Both the position numbers and the translations under genes were made by a program. Of a stretch of DNA of 64,000 bases, positions 44,971-53,403 are shown piece by piece. The DNA is from Methylobacterium sp. J-026. GTDB taxonomy: Bacteria > Pseudomonadota > Alphaproteobacteria > Rhizobiales > Beijerinckiaceae. How positions within the stretch are numbered: position 1 is the first letter of the stretch; every line of letters begins with the position of its first letter. The stretch is taken from the NCBI RefSeq assembly GCF_022829585.1, contig NZ_JAKSYC010000074.1:1-64000 (forward strand), written 5' to 3'. The notes under the pieces were generated by a model. The model did not search any database. It was not told where the DNA came from and saw only the letters and a program-made list of their open reading frames with translations.

Positions 44971-46347
44971 TCAGGCGACCTTCCGGGCGGCCGCGCCGAG
45001 GCCCAGTTCCTGCCGGAACAGGCCCTCCATCTCGCGCCGGACGCGGATCGCCTCCTGGCCGGCGTCGAACGCGACGTCGCTCCAGCGCACGGCCTGGCCG
45101 GCGGGCACGTCGTTCCTGAGCACCATGTTATGGGCGAGCCCGATCGGCAGGGCATCCTGCGCCAGGGAATCGCGGGTCGGCATCAGCTTGCCGTAGACGG
45201 TGAAGCCGCCCTCGCCGTCGAGCTTCTCCCCCGCCCGCAGGGCCCGCTTGGCGGTGGCCGCCACGTCTCCGCGCCAGTCCCCCGTGGCGCCCGTGGCCTC
45301 GCCGCGGACCGCGATGGAGGCCACCGAGATCCCGAGTTCCAGGCCGATCAGGTGATAGGGCTTGTAGGTGGCGGCGAAGCGGCCGCTGTCGTCGGTCTTG
45401 AGGCCGTACTGGGCGAAGCAGTCGCGCACGTAGGGGCTCGGCGCCTCGAACACCGCGTAGACGCCCCAGCGCAGGTCCCGGAACACCGGCCGCCCGTCCC
45501 GCTCCAGCGACGAGACCACCTCGACGGTGCCGCGCTCGGTGAGGCAGCCGCCGTCGGCCACCGGCCGCAGGACGCCCGGCAGGTCGTCGACGCCGCAGGG
45601 CGGGAAGGCGAGCCCGTCGCGCGGGGGCGTCAGGCCGCAGGCATTGGCCACCGCGGCCATCTCCAGCGCCGATTTGGTGCCGTCCAGGAAGGAGTTGAAC
45701 ATCTGCGGGTTGAAGTCGCCCCCCGCCACCTGCTCGGCGCTGAAGCCGTAATGGCCCCAGACCGTGTCGGGCGTGGAGGCGTGGTAGGCCGGCAGGTACT
45801 TCGTACCCTTGCCGGCGCAGATCACCTCAAGCCCGATGGTGCGGGCCCAGTCGACGAGTTCGGCGATCAGCGCCGGTTGGTCGCCCGAGGCCATCGAGTA
45901 GATCACCCCGGCCTCCGCGGCCCGGCGGGCCAGCAGCGGGCCGGCGAGCACGTCGGCCTCGACGTTGACCATCACGACGTGCTTGCCGTGCGCGAAGGCC
46001 GTCAGGGCGTGGTGGATGCCGGCGGCCGGGCTGCCGGTGGCGTCGATGACGATGTCCACGAAGGGGCTCGCGATCATCGCGTCCGCATCCTCGGTGACGA
46101 AGGTCGTGCCGGCCTGCGCCGCCGCCTCCATCCCGCGCGCCGCGAAGCCGGCCTCGTCCCAGCCCACCCGCCGCAGCGCCTGGCGCGCCCGGTCCGGCGA
46201 CAGATCGGCCACGGCGATCAGGTGGATCCCGGGCGTGCGCGGCGCCTGCGACAGGTACATGGAGCCGAACTTGCCGGCGCCGATCAGGCCGACCCGCACG
46301 GGCCGCCCCTCCTGCGCCCGCCGCTGAAGCTTGGAAAACAAGGCCAT
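44971..46347 (-). CDS. NAD(P)-dependent oxidoreductase, homoserine dehydrogenase-like with SAF-type C-terminal domain
   Basis: 458 residues from the ATG at 46347 with GGGAGAG upstream. The Rossmann motif RVGLIGAGKFGSMYLSQAPR is near residue 18 and VDIVIDATGSPAAGIHHALT near 110. The middle domain has MASGDQPALIAELVDWAR, ICAGKGTKYLPAYHASTPDT and GLTPPRDGLAFPPCGVDDLP. The last part (EGGFTVYGKLMPTRDSLAQD, then LPIGLAHNMVLRNDVPAGQA) resembles a SAF domain, as in antifreeze/FlgA-like and sugar acid enzymes. It probably oxidises a hydroxy or sugar acid delivered by the downstream MFS transporter; the actual substrate is unknown. Confidence 0.8.
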   Translation of the reverse strand: MALFSKLQRRAQEGRPVRVGLIGAGKFGSMYLSQAPRTPGIHLIAVADLSPDRARQALRRVGWDEAGFAARGMEAAAQAGTTFVTEDADAMIASPFVDIVIDATGSPAAGIHHALTAFAHGKHVVMVNVEADVLAGPLLARRAAEAGVIYSMASGDQPALIAELVDWARTIGLEVICAGKGTKYLPAYHASTPDTVWGHYGFSAEQVAGGDFNPQMFNSFLDGTKSALEMAAVANACGLTPPRDGLAFPPCGVDDLPGVLRPVADGGCLTERGTVEVVSSLERDGRPVFRDLRWGVYAVFEAPSPYVRDCFAQYGLKTDDSGRFAATYKPYHLIGLELGISVASIAVRGEATGATGDWRGDVAATAKRALRAGEKLDGEGGFTVYGKLMPTRDSLAQDALPIGLAHNMVLRNDVPAGQAVRWSDVAFDAGQEAIRVRREMEGLFRQELGLGAAARKVA

Positions 46348-46421
46348 GTGGCACTCTCCCTGGACGATCCGCGATCGGTCCGGCTTCGGCCCGGTCCCCG
46401 CCGCGTTTGCACTTTGTCGCG

Positions 46422-46444
46422 AGATCGGAATTATCATTCGATCT
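46422..46444. promoter_or_regulatory. Candidate LysR-type operator in the divergent promoter region
   Basis: AGATCG-N11-CGATCT is a perfect 6+6 dyad with an 11-base spacer. It contains the ATC-N9-GAT arrangement typical of LysR regulator boxes. It lies between the divergent oxidoreductase (start 46347) and LysR (start 46516) genes, where the regulator would be expected to act. Confidence 0.55.
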
Positions 46445-46515
46445 GGCGCACGCCCATGCGAAGGATTGCAAAGGCGCCGTGCGCGAATTCCCATGCCTGG
46501 CACCGGCGGGGCGCG

Positions 46516-47421
46516 ATGTCCGACTTCGACTGGAACGACCTGCGCGCCTTCCTGGCCGTCGCCCGGCTCGGGCGGCTGACGATCGCCGCCCAGCGCATGG
46601 GCATCGACCATTCGACCCTGAGCCGCCGCCTGTCCGCCCTGGAGGGCGCCCTGGGCACGCGCCTGTTCGACCGACGCCCGTCCGGCTTCGCCCTCACGGC
46701 TGACGGCGAGCGGCTGCTGGCGGATGCGGAGCGGATGGAGAGTGTGGCGATCGGCCTGCGCGCGCGTCTGGACGTGGATGCGCATCAGGTCGGCGGCACC
46801 GTCCGGCTCGGCACCCCCGAGGCCTTCGGGACCTATTTCCTGGCCCCGCGCCTCGCCGAATTCTGCGCCGCCCAGCCGGCCCTGGAGATCGAGCTGGTGG
46901 CCAACCCGCGCAGCTTCAGCCTGTCGAAGCGGGAGGCCGACCTCGCCATCGGCATGACCCGTCCGGAGACGGGCCGGCTCTACGCCCGCAAGCTCGTGGA
47001 CTACGCGCTCGGCGTCTACGCGGCGCGGGCCTACGCGGATTCGGCGGGCGCGATCCGGTCTGCGGACGACCTCCCGCACCACCGCTGGATCGGCTACGTC
47101 GACGATCTGCTCTGGACGAGCGAGCTCAACTACCTGCCGCAGGTCTCGGCGGCGATCCATCCGCAGGCGCGGATCTCGAACGTGATCACGCAGCTGGAGG
47201 CGGTGCGTGGCGGGGCCGGCCTCGCCGTCCTGCCGCATTTCCTGGCCCGCACCTGCCCGGAGCTCGTCGCCGTCCTGCCGGGGGCGGTGCGCATCGTCCG
47301 CGCCTACTGGCTGATCGCCCACGCGGACACCCGCGACCTGCCGCGGGTCCGATTGGTCTCGGACTTCCTGACCCGGCAGGCCGAGGCGGCCGGCGATGCC
47401 TTCTGGCTGGGATCACCGTGA
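46516..47421 (+). CDS. LysR-family transcriptional regulator
   Basis: 301 residues from the ATG at 46516. The N-terminal winged HTH is clear: DWNDLRAFLAVARLGRLTIA, QRMGIDHSTLSRRLSALEGA and LGTRLFDRRPSGFALTADGE. The effector domain follows, with GTVRLGTPEAFGTYFLAPRL and DLAIGMTRPETGRLYARKLV. It is transcribed away from the oxidoreductase-MFS pair and very likely controls it through the dyad at 46422. It overlaps the end of the convergent LysR gene by 9 bp. Confidence 0.9.
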   Translation: MSDFDWNDLRAFLAVARLGRLTIAAQRMGIDHSTLSRRLSALEGALGTRLFDRRPSGFALTADGERLLADAERMESVAIGLRARLDVDAHQVGGTVRLGTPEAFGTYFLAPRLAEFCAAQPALEIELVANPRSFSLSKREADLAIGMTRPETGRLYARKLVDYALGVYAARAYADSAGAIRSADDLPHHRWIGYVDDLLWTSELNYLPQVSAAIHPQARISNVITQLEAVRGGAGLAVLPHFLARTCPELVAVLPGAVRIVRAYWLIAHADTRDLPRVRLVSDFLTRQAEAAGDAFWLGSP

Positions 47422-48351
47422 CCCGGCCCCGTCGCGTGCGGGCGGATGCGGTCGGGCCCGGCTCGCCTCCTCCACCGCCAGGAGCCAGTGGCGGAAGGCC
47501 TGGATCTTCTGCAGCGCCCCGTCCCGCTCGCGGTAGCAGATGAAGTGGAGGTCCCGGTACAGGCTCTCGACCTGGCCGCCGCCCAGGCGCACGAGCTGGC
47601 CCGCGCCGATCTCGCCTTCGGCGAACCGCAGGGTCTCGAGCGCGACCCCGAGTCCCTGAACCGCGGCCGAGATCACCAGGGAGCCCCGATCGAAGGCCGC
47701 ACCGGCCGCCGCCGCCGGGACCGGCAGGCCGTTGCGGGCGAACCAGTCCGGCCACCGCACCGGGCTGAAGGACGAGTCCAGCCGCGTGAAGCGCCCGGCC
47801 ACCCCGGGCCCGACCGGCCCGATCGTCCGGGCGAGCTCCGGCGTACACAGGGCAGCGATCTCCTCCGGTCCGAGGGATTCGACGGCCAGGCCCGGCCCGC
47901 GCGGCGGCCGGCCATAGGCGATCAGGATGTCGATCTCCCCGTGCCGGCCGAGATCCACCGGATCGGCGCTGGTGGAGAGATGGATCGCGATGCCGGGATG
48001 CGTCTCCACGAAGGCGGGAAGCCGGGGCCCGAGCCACTTGGCCGCGAAGCTCGGCGTGCAGTGCACGGCGAGCGACGAGGGCGGCGGGGGGCTCAGGTCG
48101 GCGCAGATCGTCTCGATCGCGTCGAAGGCACCGGTCAGCCCCGCGAGCAGCCGCTGGCCGTCGGCGGTGAGCGTCGCCTGGCGGTTCGCCCGCCGGAACA
48201 GCGCGCGCCCGAACCAGCGCTCCAGGGCCCGGATCTGGTGGCTCACCGCAGACGGCGTGAGGTGCAGCTCCCCGCTCGCCCGGGCGAAGCTGCCGAGGCG
48301 CGCAGCGGCCTCGAAGGCCCGCAGGGCGGGGAAGCTCGGGATCCGGCGCAT
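47413..48351 (-). CDS. LysR-family transcriptional regulator (GcvA-like)
   Basis: 312 residues from the ATG at 48351; an ATG at 48375 would add eight residues but lies inside a palindrome that looks like the operator. HTH: RIPSFPALRAFEAAARLGSF, ELHLTPSAVSHQIRALERWF, GRALFRRANRQATLTADGQR. This LTPSAVSHQI form is the GcvA/AmpR-type subgroup. The effector domain includes LAVHCTPSFAAKWLGPRLPA and GEIDILIAYGRPP. It is divergent from the MFS-aldolase operon starting at 48482 and presumably regulates it and itself. Confidence 0.9.
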   Translation of the reverse strand: MRRIPSFPALRAFEAAARLGSFARASGELHLTPSAVSHQIRALERWFGRALFRRANRQATLTADGQRLLAGLTGAFDAIETICADLSPPPPSSLAVHCTPSFAAKWLGPRLPAFVETHPGIAIHLSTSADPVDLGRHGEIDILIAYGRPPRGPGLAVESLGPEEIAALCTPELARTIGPVGPGVAGRFTRLDSSFSPVRWPDWFARNGLPVPAAAAGAAFDRGSLVISAAVQGLGVALETLRFAEGEIGAGQLVRLGGGQVESLYRDLHFICYRERDGALQKIQAFRHWLLAVEEASRARPHPPARDGAGSR

Positions 48352-48359
48352 GGGCAATC

Positions 48360-48376
48360 CATGAATTGAATTCATG
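48360..48376. promoter_or_regulatory. Perfect 17-bp palindrome, candidate operator
   Basis: CATGAATT-G-AATTCATG lies directly upstream of the chosen start of the minus-strand LysR gene and about 105 bp before the divergent MFS gene. It is an AT-rich island in GC-rich DNA, as expected of a regulator binding site. Confidence 0.55.
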
Positions 48377-48481
48377 AAACGCGTGAAAAATCGTCGTTTG
48401 TCAACGCCCCGACCGCGCAGGATAGTGCCGCTCGCACCGCAGAGACGGTCGCGGAACGATAAAGTCTAGGGAGACGACGCG

Positions 48482-49786
48482 ATGGCACAGGGGGTCATGA
48501 CCCTCGTCGAGCCCAGTCTCGACGAAACGACGCGGGTCTACCGCAAGGTCACGTGGCGCCTCGTGCCGTTCCTATTCGCCTGCTACGTCGCGGCCTATCT
48601 GGACCGCGTCAATGTCGGCTTCGCCAAGCTGCAGATGCTGGGCGACCTCCAGTTCAGCGAGACGATCTACGGCCTCGGCGCCGGCATCTTCTTCCTCGGC
48701 TACTTCCTGTTCGAGGTGCCGAGCAACATGATCCTGCATAAGGTCGGCGCCCGGATCTGGATCGCCCGGGTCATGCTCAGCTGGGCCGTCATCTCGGCCG
48801 CCATGATGTTCGTGACGTCGCCGACCTGGTTCTACGTGCTGCGCTTCCTCCTCGGCCTCGCGGAAGCCGGACTGTTTCCGGGGGTGATCCTCTACCTGAC
48901 CTACTGGTACCCGTCCGAGCGGCGCGGGGGCATCATCGCGCTGTTCATGACCGGCATCCCGATCGCCGGACTCGTGGGCGGCCCACTGTCCGGGTGGATC
49001 ATGAATGCGTTCGCCGGCACGGGCGGCCTCGCGGGCTGGCAGTGGCTGTTTCTGATCGAGGCGCTGCCCTCCTTGGTACTGGGTTTCTGCGTCCTCGCCT
49101 ATCTCGACGACGGCATCGACAAGGCGAAGTGGCTCAAGCCCGACGAGAAGGCGCTGCTCGCCCGCACCATCGCGGCCGACGGCGCCGCCGTGACCGCCCA
49201 CCGCTTCCGCGACGGCTTCACCAGCGGCTGGGTCTGGCTGCTCTGCGGGATCTATTTCTTCTTCATCATGGGGCTGTACGGCGTCGGCTTCTGGCTGCCG
49301 ACCCTGATCAAGGGCGCGGGCGTCTCCGATCCGCTGCGGATCGGCCTCCTGACCATGCTGCCCTACGGCGCCGCCGCGGTGGCGATGATCACGGTCGGGC
49401 GCCTGTCCGACGCGGCCCGGGAGCGGCGCTGGCACATCACGGTGCCGGGCCTCGTCGGGGTGGCGGGCTGGCTGGTCAGCATCCGGTTCAGCACCGACCT
49501 GATCGTCGCCGAGGCGGCGCTCACCGTGGCGACCATCGGCGTGCTGGTGACCCTGGCCCAGTTCTGGTGCCTGCCCACCGCCATCCTGGCGGGGGCGGCG
49601 GCCGCCACCGGCATCGCGGTGATCAACTCGGTCGGCAACCTCGCGGGGTTCGTGAGCCCCTACCTGATCGGCTGGATCGTCGACACCACCAAGTCCACGA
49701 GCCTCGGCGTCTACACCCTCGCCGCCTGCCTCGCCCTGGGCAGCCTCCTGGCGCTGACGGTGCCCAAGCGCCTCGTCAACCGCTGA
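48482..49786 (+). CDS. MFS transporter, anion:cation symporter (ACS) type
   Basis: 434 residues, the same length as the paralogue at 43550. Opening blocks are VYRKVTWRLVPFLFACYVAA and YLDRVNVGFAKLQMLGDLQF, then GYFLFEVPSNMILHKVGARI and GLAEAGLFPGVILYLTYWYP. Ribosome binding site AGGGAG is about ten bases before the ATG. It is first in an operon with a class II aldolase (35 bp gap) and divergent from a GcvA-like LysR gene, suggesting uptake of a sugar acid or hydroxy acid degraded by the aldolase. Confidence 0.9.
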   Translation: MAQGVMTLVEPSLDETTRVYRKVTWRLVPFLFACYVAAYLDRVNVGFAKLQMLGDLQFSETIYGLGAGIFFLGYFLFEVPSNMILHKVGARIWIARVMLSWAVISAAMMFVTSPTWFYVLRFLLGLAEAGLFPGVILYLTYWYPSERRGGIIALFMTGIPIAGLVGGPLSGWIMNAFAGTGGLAGWQWLFLIEALPSLVLGFCVLAYLDDGIDKAKWLKPDEKALLARTIAADGAAVTAHRFRDGFTSGWVWLLCGIYFFFIMGLYGVGFWLPTLIKGAGVSDPLRIGLLTMLPYGAAAVAMITVGRLSDAARERRWHITVPGLVGVAGWLVSIRFSTDLIVAEAALTVATIGVLVTLAQFWCLPTAILAGAAAATGIAVINSVGNLAGFVSPYLIGWIVDTTKSTSLGVYTLAACLALGSLLALTVPKRLVNR

Positions 49787-49821
49787 TACCCCGCCCCCCA
49801 CTGCGACTGAAAGGATATGCC

Positions 49822-50685
49822 ATGCTCGACGATCATTCCCACGACGCGGCGACCACCCTCGACCTGCCCGACGACGATGCCGGCCGCAAGCGGACCTCGA
49901 TCTACCAGCCCGAGCAGGCCGGCCTGATCTTCCCGGAGATGCCGGACTTCGCCAGCCATGCCGAGGCGCGCGACTACCGCAAGAAGCACCTCGTGGCCGC
50001 CTGCCGGGCCTTCGCGATGCACGGCTTCGACTACGGCTTCGCCGGACACCTCACGATCCGCGATCCCGAGCGTCCGGAGCTGTACTGGACCAACCCGATG
50101 TGCGTGCACTTCTCACAGGTGCGGATGTCGAACCTGATCCTGGCCGACCACAGGGGCCGGGTCGTCGAGGGACGCCACGCGATCAACCGGGCGGGCTTCG
50201 TCCTGCACGCCGCCGTGCATGACGAGCACCCCGAGGTGATGGCGATGTGCCACGCGCACACCACCTACGGCACCGCGTGGTGCGCCACCGGCCGACCCCT
50301 CGACATGATCAGCCAGGACGCGGCGGCCTTCTACAACAGCCACGCCGTGATCGGCGCCTCGGCCGGTGCCGTGGCCGTGGAGAAGGAGAGCGGCCTCTCG
50401 GTCGCCCAGCAGATCGGCCGCAACCGCGGCGTGCTGCACCAGAACCACGGCCTGCTGACCTGCAGCCACCACAGCATCGACGATGCGGCCTTCTGGTTCA
50501 TCGCCCTGGAGCGCGTCTGCCAGCAGCAACTCCTGGTCGAGGCCAGCGGGATCAAGCCGCAGCTCCTCTCGGAGAAGACGGCCCGCTACAGCCGCGAGCA
50601 CGTCGGCAGCGACTATATCGGCTGGCTGCACTTCCAGACGTTGTACAATCACATCGCCGAGACCCAGCCCGACATGTTCGCATGA
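49822..50685 (+). CDS. Class II aldolase/adducin family protein
   Basis: 287 residues with AAAGGA before the ATG. The aldolase fold starts at about residue 50 (YRKKHLVAACRAFAMHGFDY, GFAGHLTIRDP). Metal-binding His residues are in EHPEVMAMCHAHTTYGTAWC, and the NHGLLTCSHHSIDDAAFWFI block supplies the third ligand. Members are aldolases, epimerases or decarboxylases acting on sugar phosphates and related acids. The absence of a kinase gene suggests an unphosphorylated substrate or a distant kinase. It is co-transcribed with the MFS gene. Confidence 0.87.
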   Translation: MLDDHSHDAATTLDLPDDDAGRKRTSIYQPEQAGLIFPEMPDFASHAEARDYRKKHLVAACRAFAMHGFDYGFAGHLTIRDPERPELYWTNPMCVHFSQVRMSNLILADHRGRVVEGRHAINRAGFVLHAAVHDEHPEVMAMCHAHTTYGTAWCATGRPLDMISQDAAAFYNSHAVIGASAGAVAVEKESGLSVAQQIGRNRGVLHQNHGLLTCSHHSIDDAAFWFIALERVCQQQLLVEASGIKPQLLSEKTARYSREHVGSDYIGWLHFQTLYNHIAETQPDMFA

Positions 50686-50689
50686 GGTC

Positions 50690-50719
50690 GGCGGGGCCGG
50701 CTGCGAGGCCGGTCCCCCG
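50690..50719 (+). terminator. GC-rich hairpin after the aldolase gene
   Basis: GCGGGGCCGGC-TGCGA-GGCCGGTCCCCCGC forms a long near-perfect stem starting 5 bp beyond the stop codon. There is no T-run, so it may terminate weakly or only protect the 3' end. Confidence 0.4.
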
Positions 50720-50927
50720 CCGCCTGTTCGGCCTGGGGGCTTCTGCGCGACGGGCGGCCACTGAGCGCGGGCTGGACCCGTGCCATCCGGCCGTGAAAGC
50801 CGGCCCGCTGTACCGGAGGCCCTGTAAAATCGCGAGAACAGGGCGCCGCGTATCCAGGCCTGTCCCTTGACCGCGCACAAGGCACCGACACCCTCGCCTC
50901 CGCTGCATCGCGCGCGGTCCGACAGGC

Positions 50928-51263
50928 TCAGTGCAGGAACGGGCTGCCGGCCGTCTTGCCAGGGGTGCCGCGCGGAAGGGCGGGGGTGCAGGTGGATTGG
51001 GCCTGCCGGCGGATCCGCTCGAGGGCCTGTTCGACCTGGGCGGATGCGAGGGCGAGGCCGGCCCGCACGGTCTCCGTCGGGCAATCGGCGATCTCGACCG
51101 CGCCGACCTTGGCGCGCACGGCCCGCTCGAATACGGCGATGTCGTCGCGATGGCGTCCGGCCACCAGTTCGGCCCCCATGAGCCGGATCAGGTTGGTGAG
51201 GGCGGCGAGCGCCACGTCCTTCGGGTCGCAGGATGCCTCAGCCACGTCGAAACCTCCGTCCAT
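50928..51263 (-). CDS. Hypothetical protein
   Basis: 111 residues, mostly helical: DPKDVALAALTNLIRLMGAE, VFERAVRAKVGAVEIADCPT, AGLALASAQVEQALERIRRQ. The C-terminal 25 residues are Pro/Gly-rich. Not recognised. It is 133 bp before (on the chromosome) the GT4 gene, on the same strand but downstream of it in transcription. Confidence 0.5.
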   Translation of the reverse strand: MDGGFDVAEASCDPKDVALAALTNLIRLMGAELVAGRHRDDIAVFERAVRAKVGAVEIADCPTETVRAGLALASAQVEQALERIRRQAQSTCTPALPRGTPGKTAGSPFLH

Positions 51264-51396
51264 GCAGCGGAGAACGCCGCACGAATCAAAAGGTTACGCG
51301 GCGCCTGTTGCTGGTGCGTTAGCCGCTACGGCGTTCCGCCGCCCCGGCCGCGGCGGGTTTTCGCGCGACGCCCTCCGGTGCGGCTGGCGGGTCGGG

Positions 51397-52614
51397 TCAG
51401 CGCAGCGCCGACTGGAGGAGGGCCAGTTGCCCGGCGGCGGCGCGGCGGCGTTCGAAGCCGGCGGTCGCCGTCTCCCGCGCGCGCTGCCTGAGCCGGGCGA
51501 AGCGTCGGGGGTCGCCGAGCGCCGCGATGGCGGCGGCGGCGAGGCTGCGCGCGTCGAAGAACGGCACGAGCAGCCCGTTCTGGCCATGGGTGATCACCTC
51601 CCGCACCGGGGCCGTGTCCGAGCCGACGATGAGGCACCCGGCGCTCAACGCCTCGATCAGCGACCAGGACAACACGAACGGGTAGGTGAGATAGACGTGG
51701 GCGCGCGAGACCTGGAGGAGTTGCAGGTAGTGCCCGTAGGCGAGGGCGCCGACGAAGTGCACCCGGCGCGGGTCGAGCCGGGGCGCGACCTCGCCCCAGA
51801 ACACGTCCTTCCAGGTCCGGCCGTCCGGCGAGGACGGGCCGTACGAGACCCCGTCGCCGCCCACGATGACGACCTGCGCCTGCGGGCGGGCGTGCAGGAT
51901 CTCCGGGAGGGCGCGCATGAACACGTGGTAGCCGCGCAGCGGTTCGAGGTTGCGCGCCACGAAGGTCAGGACCTCGGTCTGCGCCGTGAGCGCGAACCCC
52001 GAGGGCAGATGGAACACGGCGCGGTCGTCGGGGCGGACGGCCTCGGTGTCGACGCCCTCGTGCGCCACCGCGATCTTGCCCTGGAACGCGTCCGGATAGG
52101 TCGAGCGCTGCCACAGGGTCGGCGACAATCCCAGATCGCATTCCGCGAGGGCCAGCAGCTGGCTGGCGTTCTTGGCGCGCAGGTAGGTCATCCCGTCGAC
52201 CCCGAATTGCGGGAATTCCGGGTCGAAATGCACGTCCTGGCCGTGCTCGCGATAGAAGTACTCGCAGTACACGATGAGGCGCGCGCGCGGGAACTTGGCG
52301 CGCAGCGGCAGCGTCTCGCCCCAGCCGCTATGGGCCACGATCACGTCGGGGATGAACCCAGAATTCTCGAGCGCGATGAGCGTGTACAGCACCTGCTCGG
52401 CCCGGCGCGCCTCGGAATCGAACCGGCGCGCGAAGGAATGCACGGCCGCGTGCCCGACGTCGTGGAAGTGGTACCGTTCCAGCCTGACCCCGCGCAGCTG
52501 GCCGGCGGTCTGGGATCCGATCGCGGCGACCCGGTGTGCGGGGTCGGCCGCCAGGACCTCGGCGAGGTACCGGAATTGCGCCGGGAAGTTCGTGTGAACG
52601 AACAGGATGTTCAT
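51397..52614 (-). CDS. Glycosyltransferase family 4 protein
   Basis: 405 residues in GT-B form. N-terminal half: MNILFVHTNFPAQFRYLAEV and DVIVAHSGWGETLPLRAKFP. C-terminal half: VLTFVARNLEPLRGYHVFMR, AQVVIVGGDGVSYG, RVHFVGALAYGHYLQLLQVS and LSWSLIEALSAGCLIVGSDT, the last containing the retaining-GT acidic motif. A glycine-rich donor loop is not obvious at the N-terminus. It follows the methyltransferase gene by 64 bp in a GC-rich glycan cluster with two giant GT2 genes. Donor and acceptor unknown. Confidence 0.88.
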   Translation of the reverse strand: MNILFVHTNFPAQFRYLAEVLAADPAHRVAAIGSQTAGQLRGVRLERYHFHDVGHAAVHSFARRFDSEARRAEQVLYTLIALENSGFIPDVIVAHSGWGETLPLRAKFPRARLIVYCEYFYREHGQDVHFDPEFPQFGVDGMTYLRAKNASQLLALAECDLGLSPTLWQRSTYPDAFQGKIAVAHEGVDTEAVRPDDRAVFHLPSGFALTAQTEVLTFVARNLEPLRGYHVFMRALPEILHARPQAQVVIVGGDGVSYGPSSPDGRTWKDVFWGEVAPRLDPRRVHFVGALAYGHYLQLLQVSRAHVYLTYPFVLSWSLIEALSAGCLIVGSDTAPVREVITHGQNGLLVPFFDARSLAAAAIAALGDPRRFARLRQRARETATAGFERRRAAAGQLALLQSALR

Positions 52615-52678
52615 GAGGTCCGGTGCTACCCAGGTTCGAGGCCCGAACGCGGTGCGACGCGCCCCGCGCTGACGGCGG

Positions 52679-53317
52679 TCACTGGGTCAGGGCGCGCTGT
52701 TCCGTCCCGGCGAAGATCGCCTCCAGCCGCTCGCTGCGCGCCTCCGGCATCAGGGCGAGCGCCCAGAGATCGAAGAACCCGCCCTTGGTCGTGCGCACCT
52801 CCGCGAAGCCGGCGTCGAGGCAGACGCGCGCCATCCGGTCCGCGGTAAAACCCGTGTTGTGCGCCATGTAGACGCCGCCGGACGCGATCGACTGGGAATG
52901 TCCGTAGAGCATGTCGAGCGTGGAGATGGGCCCCGCCGGCGCCGTGTAGATCGTGGCCTCCGCCTTGCCCTCGAGGACGAGCGAGGCGATCGCCTGCAGG
53001 TCGGGACAGGTGATCAGCGCGAACCCGTCCGGTTTCAGGACGCGGCGGAGTTCGCGAAACGCCGGCAGCACCTCGTGCGTGTGCAGGTGCTCGACGTTGT
53101 GGGACGACCAGATCGCGTCGAACGACGCGTCGGGCACCAGGGCGCGCATGTCGAAAACCGAGCCGACCAGATCGGGGTTGAGGCGCGCGTCGATGTCGAG
53201 GCGCACCTCGTGCCAGCCGCCGGTGCGAAAGGCGGGATGCAGCTTCAACGGATTGAAGGGACCACTGCCCGTGTTCAGGACGCGCTTCAGGTGCGCGGAT
53301 TGAGCTTCGCCGAACAA
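52679..53317 (-). CDS. Class I SAM-dependent methyltransferase
   Basis: 212 residues. RVLNTGSGPFNPLKLHPAFR holds the SAM-binding glycines. EVRLDIDARLNPDLVGSVFD gives the acidic second strand, and FDAIWSSHNVEHLHTHEVLP then LRRVLKPDGFALITCPDLQA are the post-I and motif III regions of the Methyltransf_11 type. It lies between the glycosyltransferase genes and may methylate a terminal sugar or control chain length; this is inferred from position only. Confidence 0.85.
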   Translation of the reverse strand: MFGEAQSAHLKRVLNTGSGPFNPLKLHPAFRTGGWHEVRLDIDARLNPDLVGSVFDMRALVPDASFDAIWSSHNVEHLHTHEVLPAFRELRRVLKPDGFALITCPDLQAIASLVLEGKAEATIYTAPAGPISTLDMLYGHSQSIASGGVYMAHNTGFTADRMARVCLDAGFAEVRTTKGGFFDLWALALMPEARSERLEAIFAGTEQRALTQ

Positions 53318-53403
53318 CAGCTATTCCCCCCGACAAGAGTGACATCAGGTTGTTTTTTGATCGCCGACTACGCTTACCATCGTGCGCGGCGGCGAGCCAA
53401 TTC

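Noticed and set aside
43062..45155. A 697-codon minus-strand frame running through the MFS gene
   Set aside because: It lies in a shifted frame over the clearly recognisable MFS coding sequence at 43550-44854.
51326..52141. Minus-strand alternative frame within the GT4 gene
   Set aside because: It overlaps the GT4 frame that carries all the family motifs, and its product is Arg/Pro-rich.
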